A DNA stretch of 64,000 bases, taken from Pedobacter caeni. Its GTDB lineage: Bacteria > Bacteroidota > Bacteroidia > Sphingobacteriales > Sphingobacteriaceae. The position numbers and the translations under genes were made by a program. The notes under the pieces are model-generated. The model ran no database searches and had not been told where the DNA came from. It saw only the letters and a program-made list of their open reading frames with translations. Of the stretch, positions 54,928-63,038 are shown in pieces (the stretch's first letter is position 1; each line of letters opens with the position of its first letter). The stretch is taken from the NCBI RefSeq assembly GCF_900129215.1, contig NZ_FQUQ01000001.1, forward strand, positions 930,001-994,000, written 5' to 3'.

Positions 54928-55809
54928 CTACCATTTCATTTCGCCAGTATTCACCTTCGCTCCCAGCTGCAATGCAATTTCAAACGTCGCATCCGGATAA
55001 CGTTTCTTCATCGCAGCGATCAGCTCATCCGAAGTCTTCACTTTACTCAATTCTTCTCCATAAGCTTTCAGATAAGCCCTGTTGTACTTCAAAGACTCTA
55101 TATTTAATGCTGCTCCGTCTTTATGGTGTGCAGGAATAATAACCGCCGGTTTCAACGCTTCGATCTGATCCAGTGCCTTTAGCCACTGCTCACGTTTTTC
55201 TGTGCTTGCATCATCTGCCATCCATAAGTGAAAACCGGTACCGAAAATATTGATACCACCTACAACAGCCTGGATCGATGGGATCCATACAAAAGTACGT
55301 GAGGCTGCTCCTTCTACATTGACAAATTCCAGCTTATGACCTTCCAGTTCCAGGCTATTTCCTTTTAATACCTGTGGCAAAACCACGTTTTTCGTTCCAT
55401 TATCGCCCAATTGAGGTCCCCAGACATCCAGTTTCTTCTGAGCAGTTTCTTTGATATGGGCTACTGTTGTTTCGGTAGCATAGACCGTTACGCCAGGGAA
55501 ATAGCTTTTAAAAACTTCCAGTCCGAAATAAAAGTCCGGATCACCATAACTCACATAAATGGCTTTTAATGTTTTGCCACTGGCTTTGATCTCTTCTGCC
55601 ACTAATTTGGCATCAGATAAGGTAAACTGGGCATCTACCAATATCGCATCGGTTTCCCCGCTAATGATCACCGATGCCACGCCGAAGCTGGTTTCGGCTG
55701 CATGGTATACGTTAAGCTTTAACGGACCGGCATCAATTGTTTTAAATGTTTGTGATTGTGCATTCATGTTTAATAGGATTAATATGAATAAAATGGCTTG
55801 TCTTTTCAT
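54928..55809 (-). CDS. Metallo-beta-lactamase-fold protein lacking canonical zinc ligands
   Basis: 293 residues with a signal peptide (MKRQAILFILILLNMNAQSQ). The MBL fold is clear: SGETDAILVDAQFTLSDAKL, YVSYGDPDFYFGL, VNVEGAASRTFVWIPSIQAV and VIIPAHHKDG. In the place of the HxHxDH zinc motif stands SYGDPDFYFG, so the His ligands are Y, D and F here; only the PAHH His remains obvious. Either a non-zinc hydrolase-like binding protein or an altered metal site. It is the last gene of the four-gene Crp/Fnr-linked operon, 2 bp after the DsbA-like gene. Confidence 0.85.
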   Translation of the reverse strand: MKRQAILFILILLNMNAQSQTFKTIDAGPLKLNVYHAAETSFGVASVIISGETDAILVDAQFTLSDAKLVAEEIKASGKTLKAIYVSYGDPDFYFGLEVFKSYFPGVTVYATETTVAHIKETAQKKLDVWGPQLGDNGTKNVVLPQVLKGNSLELEGHKLEFVNVEGAASRTFVWIPSIQAVVGGINIFGTGFHLWMADDASTEKREQWLKALDQIEALKPAVIIPAHHKDGAALNIESLKYNRAYLKAYGEELSKVKTSDELIAAMKKRYPDATFEIALQLGAKVNTGEMKW

Positions 55810-55811
55810 TT

Positions 55812-56435
55812 TTATTGAACACTTAAATGGCTTTCAATGCGGTTGCTGATCTCTTCCAACGAAGAATAGCCCTGTTCTATCAGCAACAACTCCGATCCTG
55901 TATCCAGCAACAACGTCGGATAAGACATCGCATAATCTGCTGCTTTAGCAAAAGCTGCTTGTGTAGCGGCTTTCATCTCCACACTATGAAAATGTTTGAA
56001 AAACACTTCCTTATCAATACCCAGCGAATCCAGAATCTCCTGATAAGTCAGGTCCAGGTTCAGGTCTTTACCATAGAAGTACCTCTCCTTTTGTACTGCA
56101 GCAGCAAAGGTTACGTTCTTTTCCGGCCAGAACTCTTGTACTGTTACAATCGCCCTTGATGGGATTTCACTATCCAACAATACTTCCTGCGCATTGATAA
56201 ACTTAAAATAATCTTCTCCAAAGGCAGTTCCGGTAAGCTTTGCAATCTGCTCGTCGTGTTTGATAAAATAAGCCGCCATTTGTTTGCTTTGTTTGCGGAC
56301 ATTTGCTCCCGCCCACATTCCTCCGGGAATGATCTCAAAAGGAATGTCTTTATAATTTTCTGCTGTTTGCAGGGTATTTCTATAATTTCCGTAGCACCAT
56401 CCGCAAAGCGGATCCATCACATAGATCAGTTTCAT
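55812..56435 (-). CDS. DsbA/FrnE-like thioredoxin-fold protein
   Basis: 207 residues. The active site MDPLCGWCYGN (C11-G-W-C14) at the very N-terminus and a DsbA-type helical insertion (about 60-150) mark the FrnE/DsbA-like 2-hydroxychromene isomerase-type family. No signal peptide, so cytoplasmic. A cis-Pro-like SYPTLLLDTG near 176-185 supports the fold. It starts inside the stop of the preceding gene (TAATG, 56433-56437), so translation is coupled. Confidence 0.88.
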   Translation of the reverse strand: MKLIYVMDPLCGWCYGNYRNTLQTAENYKDIPFEIIPGGMWAGANVRKQSKQMAAYFIKHDEQIAKLTGTAFGEDYFKFINAQEVLLDSEIPSRAIVTVQEFWPEKNVTFAAAVQKERYFYGKDLNLDLTYQEILDSLGIDKEVFFKHFHSVEMKAATQAAFAKAADYAMSYPTLLLDTGSELLLIEQGYSSLEEISNRIESHLSVQ

Positions 56436-56869
56436 TATTTTTGTGTATTAAATTCAAATTTTCCTTTTAAAAACTGTGAGGACCTTCCTGCAGCAGTTTT
56501 ATCATCTTTGTAGCTTAAAAAAGCATCCACTTCCCCATCTTTGGTATTGATCACCTGACTCACCGTGAGCCCGTCTTTTTCAATCCAGTTCAAGAAATAA
56601 AGGTGGCCATTGAGTTGTTTAAAGGAAACATGTTCTGTACCCTCATTGGTTTTTCCGCTTTTATCTACCGCTTTCCAATGCACCGTACTGTCGTTTAAGT
56701 ACTGTACTTCGGCACTAAAATCAGGGTATGTGATCTTTCCGGTTTTTCCAATAAGCGTCTGTGTAGTGTCGGCTTTGCTGTCTTTTTCATTTGCCGGATT
56801 GTTGTTTCCGCTGCAAGCCTGAAAAAGAAACGCTGCGAAGAGCGAAGTGATGATAATATTTGTTTTCAT
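56435..56869 (-). CDS. MoaF-like lipoprotein
   Basis: 144 residues with a lipoprotein signal (TSLFAAFLFQACSGNN, lipid Cys about 19). The mature part (about 40-140) is a small beta-barrel: GKITYPDFSAEVQYLNDSTV, HVSFKQLNGHLYFLNWIEKD, matching the MoaF-related/calycin-like pattern. It is the first structural gene after the Crp/Fnr regulator, with a candidate Fnr box and a TAATTTTG box upstream. Ligand unknown. Confidence 0.75.
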   Translation of the reverse strand: MKTNIIITSLFAAFLFQACSGNNNPANEKDSKADTTQTLIGKTGKITYPDFSAEVQYLNDSTVHWKAVDKSGKTNEGTEHVSFKQLNGHLYFLNWIEKDGLTVSQVINTKDGEVDAFLSYKDDKTAAGRSSQFLKGKFEFNTQK

Positions 56870-56890
56870 ATGTTCTGATGTTTGACACTA

Positions 56891-56934
56891 CAAAATTAGA
56901 ACACCTGAATGGCGAAAAAGTTGAACTAGTTCAA
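56891..56934 (-). promoter_or_regulatory. Crp/Fnr-type operator and -7 box upstream of the MoaF-like operon
   Basis: TTGAACTAGTTCAA (56921-56934) is a perfect 14-bp palindrome fitting TTGA-N6-TCAA. A TAATTTTG box (56898-56891 on the minus strand) fits TAnnTTTG. If transcription starts about 6 nt beyond the box, the operator centre is near -42, the class II activator position. Confidence 0.6.
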
Positions 56935-56943
56935 AAAAGAAAC

Positions 56944-57525
56944 TTACCGCTGTTTAGCCAGTTTTTTCCTGATCTTACTCAGGAACTCGTGGGAGATGCC
57001 CAGATAGGAAGCCACCTGTAATTGGGTGAGCCGTTGTTCCAGCTGCGGATATTTGGTGATGAATTCCAGGTAACGCTCATCTGCTGTTTTTCCTAGCGCA
57101 GAGATCATTCTTCTTTGCAGGGCCACATGCGTTTTCTGCGTCATGATACGAAAAAGCTTCTCTACTACAGGAACCTGTTCGTACAGCGCTTCTTTGTAAG
57201 GCTGGGTGATCAATAGTACCTCGCTATCTTCAAGGGCTTCAATATTCAGGATCGAGGGTGTATTGTTCGTAAAGCTATCGATATCGGTGATCCACCAGTC
57301 TTCGATCGCAAAGTATAAGATCCGCTCCTGCCCCTGTTCGTCCAGGTAATAGACCCTTAAACAGCCTTTGATCACAAATCCTTCAAACTTACAGATTTGT
57401 CCGGCGCGCAACAGGAATTGCTTTTTTGCAATTTTACGATGGTAAAATGGCGCGGTGAACCGTTCAAAATCCGAATCAGAAATTGCCAGGTGTTTTTCTA
57501 TGTTTTTACGGAGAAGCTCGAACAT
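56944..57525 (-). CDS. Crp/Fnr-family transcriptional regulator
   Basis: 193 residues from ATG 57525 (MFELLRKNIEKHLAI); a 16-residue extension is possible. The cNMP-binding-like domain (about 15-120) has FLLRAGQICKFEGFVIKGCL and LRVYYLDEQGQERILYF but no cysteine cluster for an iron-sulphur centre. The helix-turn-helix is near 160-185 (LTQLQVASYLGISHEFLSKI). It most likely controls the operon starting at 56869, where a matching palindrome lies 10 bp beyond its own stop. Confidence 0.9.
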   Translation of the reverse strand: MFELLRKNIEKHLAISDSDFERFTAPFYHRKIAKKQFLLRAGQICKFEGFVIKGCLRVYYLDEQGQERILYFAIEDWWITDIDSFTNNTPSILNIEALEDSEVLLITQPYKEALYEQVPVVEKLFRIMTQKTHVALQRRMISALGKTADERYLEFITKYPQLEQRLTQLQVASYLGISHEFLSKIRKKLAKQR

Positions 57526-57629
57526 AGCCCTAAGGTAAGACAAAATGGAAATTAACCACAGACCGCTGAACAAAAACCTCAGATTTTTGTTTTAATTTAA
57601 CCCTATAATCATTCCCCTATTTATTAGCT

Positions 57630-59318
57630 ATGTCATCCGAAAACGAGAAAGAAAACACCTTTTACATTGGCCTTTGCATGGCTGGCGCGGTATCCGCAGG
57701 CGCTTATACTGCCGGAGTAATGGACTACCTCTTAGAGGCCCTTGCCGAATGGGAAAAGAGAAAAAACGAACCAGGCGTCCCTACACACAAGGTACAAATC
57801 CCTGTAATCGGAGGTGCTTCTGCCGGAGGTATGACCAGCATCCTGACCTCTACCGTCCTGAACAGCCTGCATATCCCTATCGATAAACCCAGTGATAATA
57901 TCCTTGCTGAGCACCCGGAAAACAAGTTTTACCATACCTGGGTAGACTTGAGTCAGGGGGATATTTTAGAGAAAATGCTCGACACCTCCGACATCAAAGA
58001 AGCAGGCCTGGTTTCAGGATTAAACTCGGCTTTTATCGATGAAATTGCACAACGTGTGGTAGCGACCGAAGCCGACCGGAGCAAATGGCGGCCTTTACCC
58101 CCTTTCATTAAACCTGGCTTAAAGATTTTCAGCACGCTGACCAATCTGGAAGGCTTCGGTTATACGGCTGATTTTGGTCCGGGGAAACCGCAAACCAGAA
58201 AGTACCACATGTCCATTCATAACGACTATGCCTGTTTTGAACTCACCGAAGAAAATATCATTGGCTCAAACGGCGGCTGGGTGCCCCTCAACCTCAAAGA
58301 CGACATCAATGTAGACCTGGCAAGAGATGCCGCAATTGCAACCGGAGCCTTCCCTGTCGGACTAAAATCAAGGCTCCTGAACCGCGATGCATCCTATGTG
58401 AACGCCAATCTCTGGTTAAAAAAATACCTGACCAATAACCCTGTTGCCCCGGGCAATTACCAGACCCTCAACGTGGATGGCGGACTGATTAACAATGAGC
58501 CCTTCGAAAAGGTGCGGGATGTGCTGTACGAAATCACCGGACAGGAAGCCAAAGATTACCGCGACTTTCATCAGTTTACCTCTACCGTAGTGATGATTGA
58601 TCCATTTCCAAGCCAAAAGCCGAAACCAATCTCCAAATTACAGGACCTGATGAATGTCCTTGGCCTCACGCTCAGCTCGATGATCAACCAGATGCGGTCA
58701 AAGCCCCTGGACATCGCAGATGCACTAAGTAACAGTTGCGCAGGTCAGTTTCTTGTTGCACCTTCCAGAATGGTAACCAGCCCTGATGGAGAGCAACAGA
58801 ATGTAACCGGCGAAATGGCCATTGCCTGTGGTACTTTGAACGGCTTTGGCGGATTCCTGAGCAAAGAATTCCGTGTTCATGATTATTTTCTGGGCAGGCA
58901 CAATTGCAAAATCTTCCTAAGGGATTACTTTACCATCCCCGAAAGCGCCTTACAGGAACATCCGATTTTCAAAGAAGGTTATGCCAATGCCAACCTGGAC
59001 CGCTTTAGATCCACCAAGGATGGAGGATACCAGATCATCCCCATATTTGCAGAAAAGACCGATTATACCTTCCCCCAGCTCAGGTTTAAGTCTGGAGGAA
59101 CCTGGCCTGTTGTCGAAGATCAGGACGTAGACCGCTATAAATCGAAACTCAAGGAACGCATTCAGGCAATTCTGCTAAACGTTGCAGAACTCAGTGGCAC
59201 CAGTAAATTCCTGATCTGGGCAGGTGCAAAGATTGTACTCAACCGGGTACTTTCCAATGCTGTGCTCAAAAAGATCAAGAAAGACCTGGTGATCTGGAAG
59301 CTCTTATCCGAAAAATAG
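57630..59318 (+). CDS. Patatin-like phospholipase
   Basis: 562 residues. The patatin domain has the oxyanion GLCMAGAVSAGAYTAGVMDY (about 14-33), nucleophile S64 in IGGASAGGMTSI and catalytic D283 in NVDGGLINNEP. The C-terminal third (about 360-560) is helical without clear motif. No signal peptide. It hydrolyses acyl-lipid bonds. CBASS effectors of this class need a CD-NTase neighbour, which is absent, so an ordinary lipid-metabolism or membrane-remodelling role is assumed. Single gene, convergent with the serine hydrolase. Confidence 0.9.
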   Translation: MSSENEKENTFYIGLCMAGAVSAGAYTAGVMDYLLEALAEWEKRKNEPGVPTHKVQIPVIGGASAGGMTSILTSTVLNSLHIPIDKPSDNILAEHPENKFYHTWVDLSQGDILEKMLDTSDIKEAGLVSGLNSAFIDEIAQRVVATEADRSKWRPLPPFIKPGLKIFSTLTNLEGFGYTADFGPGKPQTRKYHMSIHNDYACFELTEENIIGSNGGWVPLNLKDDINVDLARDAAIATGAFPVGLKSRLLNRDASYVNANLWLKKYLTNNPVAPGNYQTLNVDGGLINNEPFEKVRDVLYEITGQEAKDYRDFHQFTSTVVMIDPFPSQKPKPISKLQDLMNVLGLTLSSMINQMRSKPLDIADALSNSCAGQFLVAPSRMVTSPDGEQQNVTGEMAIACGTLNGFGGFLSKEFRVHDYFLGRHNCKIFLRDYFTIPESALQEHPIFKEGYANANLDRFRSTKDGGYQIIPIFAEKTDYTFPQLRFKSGGTWPVVEDQDVDRYKSKLKERIQAILLNVAELSGTSKFLIWAGAKIVLNRVLSNAVLKKIKKDLVIWKLLSEK

Positions 59319-59350
59319 TAACGTTCCCTGAGCAAGATCACTATTTTCTT

Positions 59351-60679
59351 TTAATTGCTGAGGGCCTGATAAACCGCAACCTGGAATTCTTCTCCTATAC
59401 TAAAATACGGAGAAAGGTATTCCTGGGTAAACAACAGCGCTATCAGGCCCTCTTTTGGATCTGCCCATCCATGTGTATTGAAAGCTCCTCCCCAACCAAA
59501 AGATCCTTCGCTTAAAGGCAACAGGTAGTCATTTTTCTGAGTTTCCACTGCAAAACCACCTAAACTAAACTGGAAGTTCTCCGGCTGTGGAGGCATTGCA
59601 GAGGTCTTTACCTGATCTCCCAATTGATTCTGTAACATCAGTGCTATCGTTTTCCCGGAAATCAGTCTCTTGCCATTAAATGTTCCTTTATTCAGGTAAA
59701 GCGTATAGAAATTGGCCATGTCCTGTGTGGTTGAGCTTAAGCCTGCTCCTCCCGACAGATAGGTTCCTTTAAGCTTGGGGAATTCCGGATCAACTCCTTC
59801 ATATAATAGATGTTTCACTTTAATCAGCTGATGATCTGCCGTGCTCTCGTATAAGCTGGCCAGTCTGTTTTGTTTTTCTGCCGGAAGGTGGAAATACGTG
59901 TCTTTCATCTCCAAAGGATCAAAAATCCGCTGTTTCATAAACACATCCAGGGCTTGTCCGCTCCAGATTTCGATCAGATAGCCCAACAAATCAATGTTTA
60001 GCCCATAGGTAAATGTTTCGCCCGGCTGATGTTGTAGTGGCAGTGTAGCCAATAGTTCCATTTTCTCTTTCAACGTGCCTTCGGTAGTACCAACACCGGA
60101 AGGAATTCCGGCACGCTCATAGATCTTCCACATAGAGGCATCACTGAATATGGCCGGATAAGCGATTCCGGAAGTATGCCTTAAAAGGTCGCGGACGGTA
60201 ATTTCCCGGTTTGCAGGTTTTGTCGTATAGCTGTTTTTTGTGGCATCATAAGCCAGTAGCACTGTTGGGTTTTTAAATGCAGGGATGTATTTAGAAATCG
60301 GGTCGTCCAACAGGAATTTCCCTTCTTCCCAAAGCATCATCACTCCCAGGCTGGTAATCGCTTTAGACTGGGAAGCAATCCTGAAGATATCATCGTTCTT
60401 CACCTTCCGTTTCGTTTCCAGATCGGCATAGCCAAATGCTTTTTGGTAAATCACTTTTCCGTCTTTCAGCACCAATGCTGTGGCACCAGGAATGTGTTTC
60501 GCGTCCATTTGGCGTTGGATCATTGCATCAATTTTCAAAAGCCGGTCCTGCTCGTAACCGGTTCCCGGATTACTTTTCGAGGCAGATCTGGCTGTATGCT
60601 GAGCATAAGTATTTGTAATGTGAAAGGCAGTGAGCAAAATACCCACAATTGTTCCTTTATTTATGATGGATAAGTTCAT
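59351..60679 (-). CDS. Class C beta-lactamase-fold serine hydrolase, secreted
   Basis: 442 residues with a signal peptide (VGILLTAFHITNTYAQ). The SxxK motif is S103-Q-S-K106 in FRIASQSKAITS, then HTSGIAYPAIF near 168 and the second catalytic motif as TYGLN (about 223). The GGAGLSSTTQDMANFYTLYL block near 310-330 follows. The family covers esterases, D-aminopeptidases and DD-peptidases; a true AmpC-type beta-lactamase is not indicated. It is downstream of the MFS gene in the same direction with a tandem repeat between. Confidence 0.9.
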   Translation of the reverse strand: MNLSIINKGTIVGILLTAFHITNTYAQHTARSASKSNPGTGYEQDRLLKIDAMIQRQMDAKHIPGATALVLKDGKVIYQKAFGYADLETKRKVKNDDIFRIASQSKAITSLGVMMLWEEGKFLLDDPISKYIPAFKNPTVLLAYDATKNSYTTKPANREITVRDLLRHTSGIAYPAIFSDASMWKIYERAGIPSGVGTTEGTLKEKMELLATLPLQHQPGETFTYGLNIDLLGYLIEIWSGQALDVFMKQRIFDPLEMKDTYFHLPAEKQNRLASLYESTADHQLIKVKHLLYEGVDPEFPKLKGTYLSGGAGLSSTTQDMANFYTLYLNKGTFNGKRLISGKTIALMLQNQLGDQVKTSAMPPQPENFQFSLGGFAVETQKNDYLLPLSEGSFGWGGAFNTHGWADPKEGLIALLFTQEYLSPYFSIGEEFQVAVYQALSN

Positions 60680-60699
60680 TGTTGTTTTCTTTTAAATGC

Positions 60700-60787
60700 T
60701 TTAAATACAGGTGGAAGTTTAAATACAATTGAAGTTTAAGTGCAGTTCCGGTTTAATTACGGATCCAGGTCTAATTACAGGTCGAAG
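60700..60787 (-). repeat. Five degenerate 17-18-bp tandem repeats across a stop codon
   Basis: On the plus strand, units start at 60700, 60718, 60735, 60752 and 60770, of the type tttaaatacaggtggaag. The last unit contains the stop (complement TAG, 60771-60773) of the MFS gene. Some units share aaaccggaact with the 4.6-kb repeat on the opposite strand. Confidence 0.7.
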
Positions 60788-62009
60788 CCAGGGCTTCAAC
60801 TTTGTTAAAATTCTGTTCAGACAGTTTTTCTTCTCTTGCACTCAGCAATGCCAGCACGATAGAAACGAGCACAAAGATTGCCCCAACCCATGGTGCTGCG
60901 CCCAGGCCTAGTGTGGATGAAACCACCCAGCCTCCTGCATAAGCCCCCAAAGCAGCTCCTGCATTAAAGGAAGCGATGTTAAAAGCCGAAGCTACGTTTG
61001 CCATTGCCGGATTAAATCGTTCTGCGGTCTGAACTACAAATAGTTGAGATGCCGGAACTGTACCAAAAGATAAGGCACCAACTACAAACAAAGTGATGAT
61101 TGCCGGAATGGTATGGTGCACCGTGAAACTGAAAATCAACAGCACTACAGCCTGGATCACCAACATCCAGAGGAGCGCTTTAAGTGGCACTTTATTGGCC
61201 AGCTTTCCGCCAATGATGTTCCCCACTGCAATCGCAATTCCGTATACGAGCAACATCAGGCTCACCATATTTTGCGACATTCCGGTAAGCTCCATCAACA
61301 ACGGAGACAGGTAAGTGAACACCAGGAATACGCCTGCGTAATTAAATATGGTAGTCAGAAAAGCCAGGAGTAATTTCTTATTGCCCAGGATCCCAAATTG
61401 TTCTTTTATTGGTGCAGCAGCTTCATTTTTAATGTTACCAGGCAACAGAAACAAGTTGGCCAGTAATCCGATCAGCCCCAGTCCGGCAACCCCCAGAAAG
61501 GTAGCACGCCAGCCAAAATGCTGTCCGATCAGCGTTCCAAGAGGAACTCCTGTAGCCATCGCTACCGTTAAACCCGCAAACATAATGGCAATGGCACTCG
61601 CTCTTTTATCTGCCGGCACCAATGCTGCTGCAATCGTTGCTCCAACGGCAAAAAATACCCCATGTGCAAATCCGGTAATGATTCTTGCCATCACCAATGG
61701 CATAAAACCAGGAGATATTCCTGCCAACAGGTTCCCGGCAACGAAAAGTACCATCAGGTAAATCAGTAAGGGTTTACGGGGAAACTTGTTGGTCAGGGCG
61801 GTCAGTACCGGAGCACCTATCGCCACCCCTATGGCGTAAAAACTCACCAGTAAACCTGCTGAGGGAATGGAGATGGCTAAATCTTTTGCCACAGTTGGCA
61901 GTAAACCCACAATGACAAACTCTGTTGTACCGATGGCAAATGCACTGATGGTTAATGCCCAGAGTGCCAGTGGCATTCCGGTTTTGGTTTTTATTGTTTT
62001 ATTGTTCAT
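60771..62009 (-). CDS. MFS transporter, DHA1/AraJ-like exporter
   Basis: 412 residues from ATG 62009 (MNNKTIKTKTGMPLALWALT); the longer frame to 62138 crosses the regulatory region and is rejected. Twelve membrane segments. Typical AraJ/NepI text: AIGTTEFVIVGLLPTVAKDL and FPRKPLLIYLMVLFVAGNLL (motif A region), GFAHGVFFAVGATIAAALVP (motif C-like). Exports sugars, purine nucleosides or drugs. Divergently transcribed from a LysR regulator, which very likely controls it. Confidence 0.88.
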   Translation of the reverse strand: MNNKTIKTKTGMPLALWALTISAFAIGTTEFVIVGLLPTVAKDLAISIPSAGLLVSFYAIGVAIGAPVLTALTNKFPRKPLLIYLMVLFVAGNLLAGISPGFMPLVMARIITGFAHGVFFAVGATIAAALVPADKRASAIAIMFAGLTVAMATGVPLGTLIGQHFGWRATFLGVAGLGLIGLLANLFLLPGNIKNEAAAPIKEQFGILGNKKLLLAFLTTIFNYAGVFLVFTYLSPLLMELTGMSQNMVSLMLLVYGIAIAVGNIIGGKLANKVPLKALLWMLVIQAVVLLIFSFTVHHTIPAIITLFVVGALSFGTVPASQLFVVQTAERFNPAMANVASAFNIASFNAGAALGAYAGGWVVSSTLGLGAAPWVGAIFVLVSIVLALLSAREEKLSEQNFNKVEALASTCN

Positions 62010-62083
62010 GATTTTTCTTTTAGGAATTGTGATGACAAAGGTCAGTAGTCTTAAACTATAAATGAAATAACATGATTTATGGT

Positions 62084-62107
62084 TTACTATAAATATTATT
62101 ATAGTAA
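62084..62107. promoter_or_regulatory. Candidate LysR operator between MFS and lysR genes
   Basis: TTACTATAA (62084-62092) and TTATAGTAA (62099-62107) form a perfect inverted repeat with a 6-bp spacer, and an extra half-site actataa lies at 62055-62061. It is centred between the divergent start codons, as LysR-type sites usually are. Confidence 0.6.
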
Positions 62108-62136
62108 GGCTGAGAAAATAGCTGTAATTTTGAATC

Positions 62137-63027
62137 ATGGTAAATTTAGAATGGTACCGGACCTTTAAGGCAATCTATCATACCGGGACGTTAACAGGCG
62201 CAGCGCAGGAGTTGCTGATTTCTCAACCCAATGTGAGTCAGCATTTATCGGCATTGGAAGCCCATATCGGCAAGCAGCTATTTGAACGGAAACCCAGACG
62301 TATGGTGCCCACAGATTATGGAAAACTGTTTTATACGCAAATTATTGAGGCCATGGATAAGCTGGAAAGTGTGGAAGCAGAGTTCAGGTATATCCGCTCC
62401 TCCAACCTTCCACTCACCTGTATTGGTGCCCCAAAGGAGTTTTTCTATACGCTGTTGAGTCCGGAGATCAGCAAGGCACCGGCAAACTTTGTCTTTGAGT
62501 TTGGCCTCACGAAAAACCTGATGGAGAAACTGGGCAAAGGGAAACTCTATTTCGTGATTGCAACACATTGCACAGATGAGAAAGATGTGGTTTATGAACC
62601 CATCAGGGAAGAAAACTTTGTCCTCGTTGCCAATTACGATCTGGATACCCGGGATTTCGACCAGTATATCGCAAACGGAGAACTGGATAAAGCAGAAAAA
62701 TGGCTTTGTGAACAGGATTGGTATGCCTATAGCAGCGACCTGGCCATTATCCGCAGGTTCTGGCTGGAAAACTTCAAAAAACGACCGGCCATAAAGCCAC
62801 GCTTTATCATTCCCGATTTCAATTCTATTCTTAAAGGCATCAGCAAAGGAAAAGGACTCGCCATTGCTTCAGATTACCTCGTTAAAGAACTCCTGGAGAA
62901 AAAGGAACTCAAAGAAATCTGGAAAAGCCATAAACCGGCTACCAACACCATTTACCTTTGTTACGATAAAAACAGGGCCACCACCGACCAAATAGAAATG
63001 GTAAGAAAATTGGTGCAAAAACAATAG
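62137..63027 (+). CDS. LysR-family transcriptional regulator
   Basis: 296 residues. The N-terminal winged helix (1-60) reads LEWYRTFKAIYHTGTLTGAA then QELLISQPNVSQHLSALEAH, classical for LysR. The effector-binding domain (about 90-290) has no diagnostic residues I can assign. It is divergent from the MFS exporter and should regulate it from the palindrome at 62084-62107. The next gene starts 11 bp after its stop and is co-transcribed. Confidence 0.9.
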   Translation: MVNLEWYRTFKAIYHTGTLTGAAQELLISQPNVSQHLSALEAHIGKQLFERKPRRMVPTDYGKLFYTQIIEAMDKLESVEAEFRYIRSSNLPLTCIGAPKEFFYTLLSPEISKAPANFVFEFGLTKNLMEKLGKGKLYFVIATHCTDEKDVVYEPIREENFVLVANYDLDTRDFDQYIANGELDKAEKWLCEQDWYAYSSDLAIIRRFWLENFKKRPAIKPRFIIPDFNSILKGISKGKGLAIASDYLVKELLEKKELKEIWKSHKPATNTIYLCYDKNRATTDQIEMVRKLVQKQ

Positions 63028-63038
63028 ATTTGCAACAC

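Noticed and set aside
57630..59318. Patatin-like protein as a CBASS effector
   Set aside because: No CD-NTase, ubiquitin-like Cap genes or other CBASS partners are next to it; the neighbours are a Crp/Fnr gene and a serine hydrolase.
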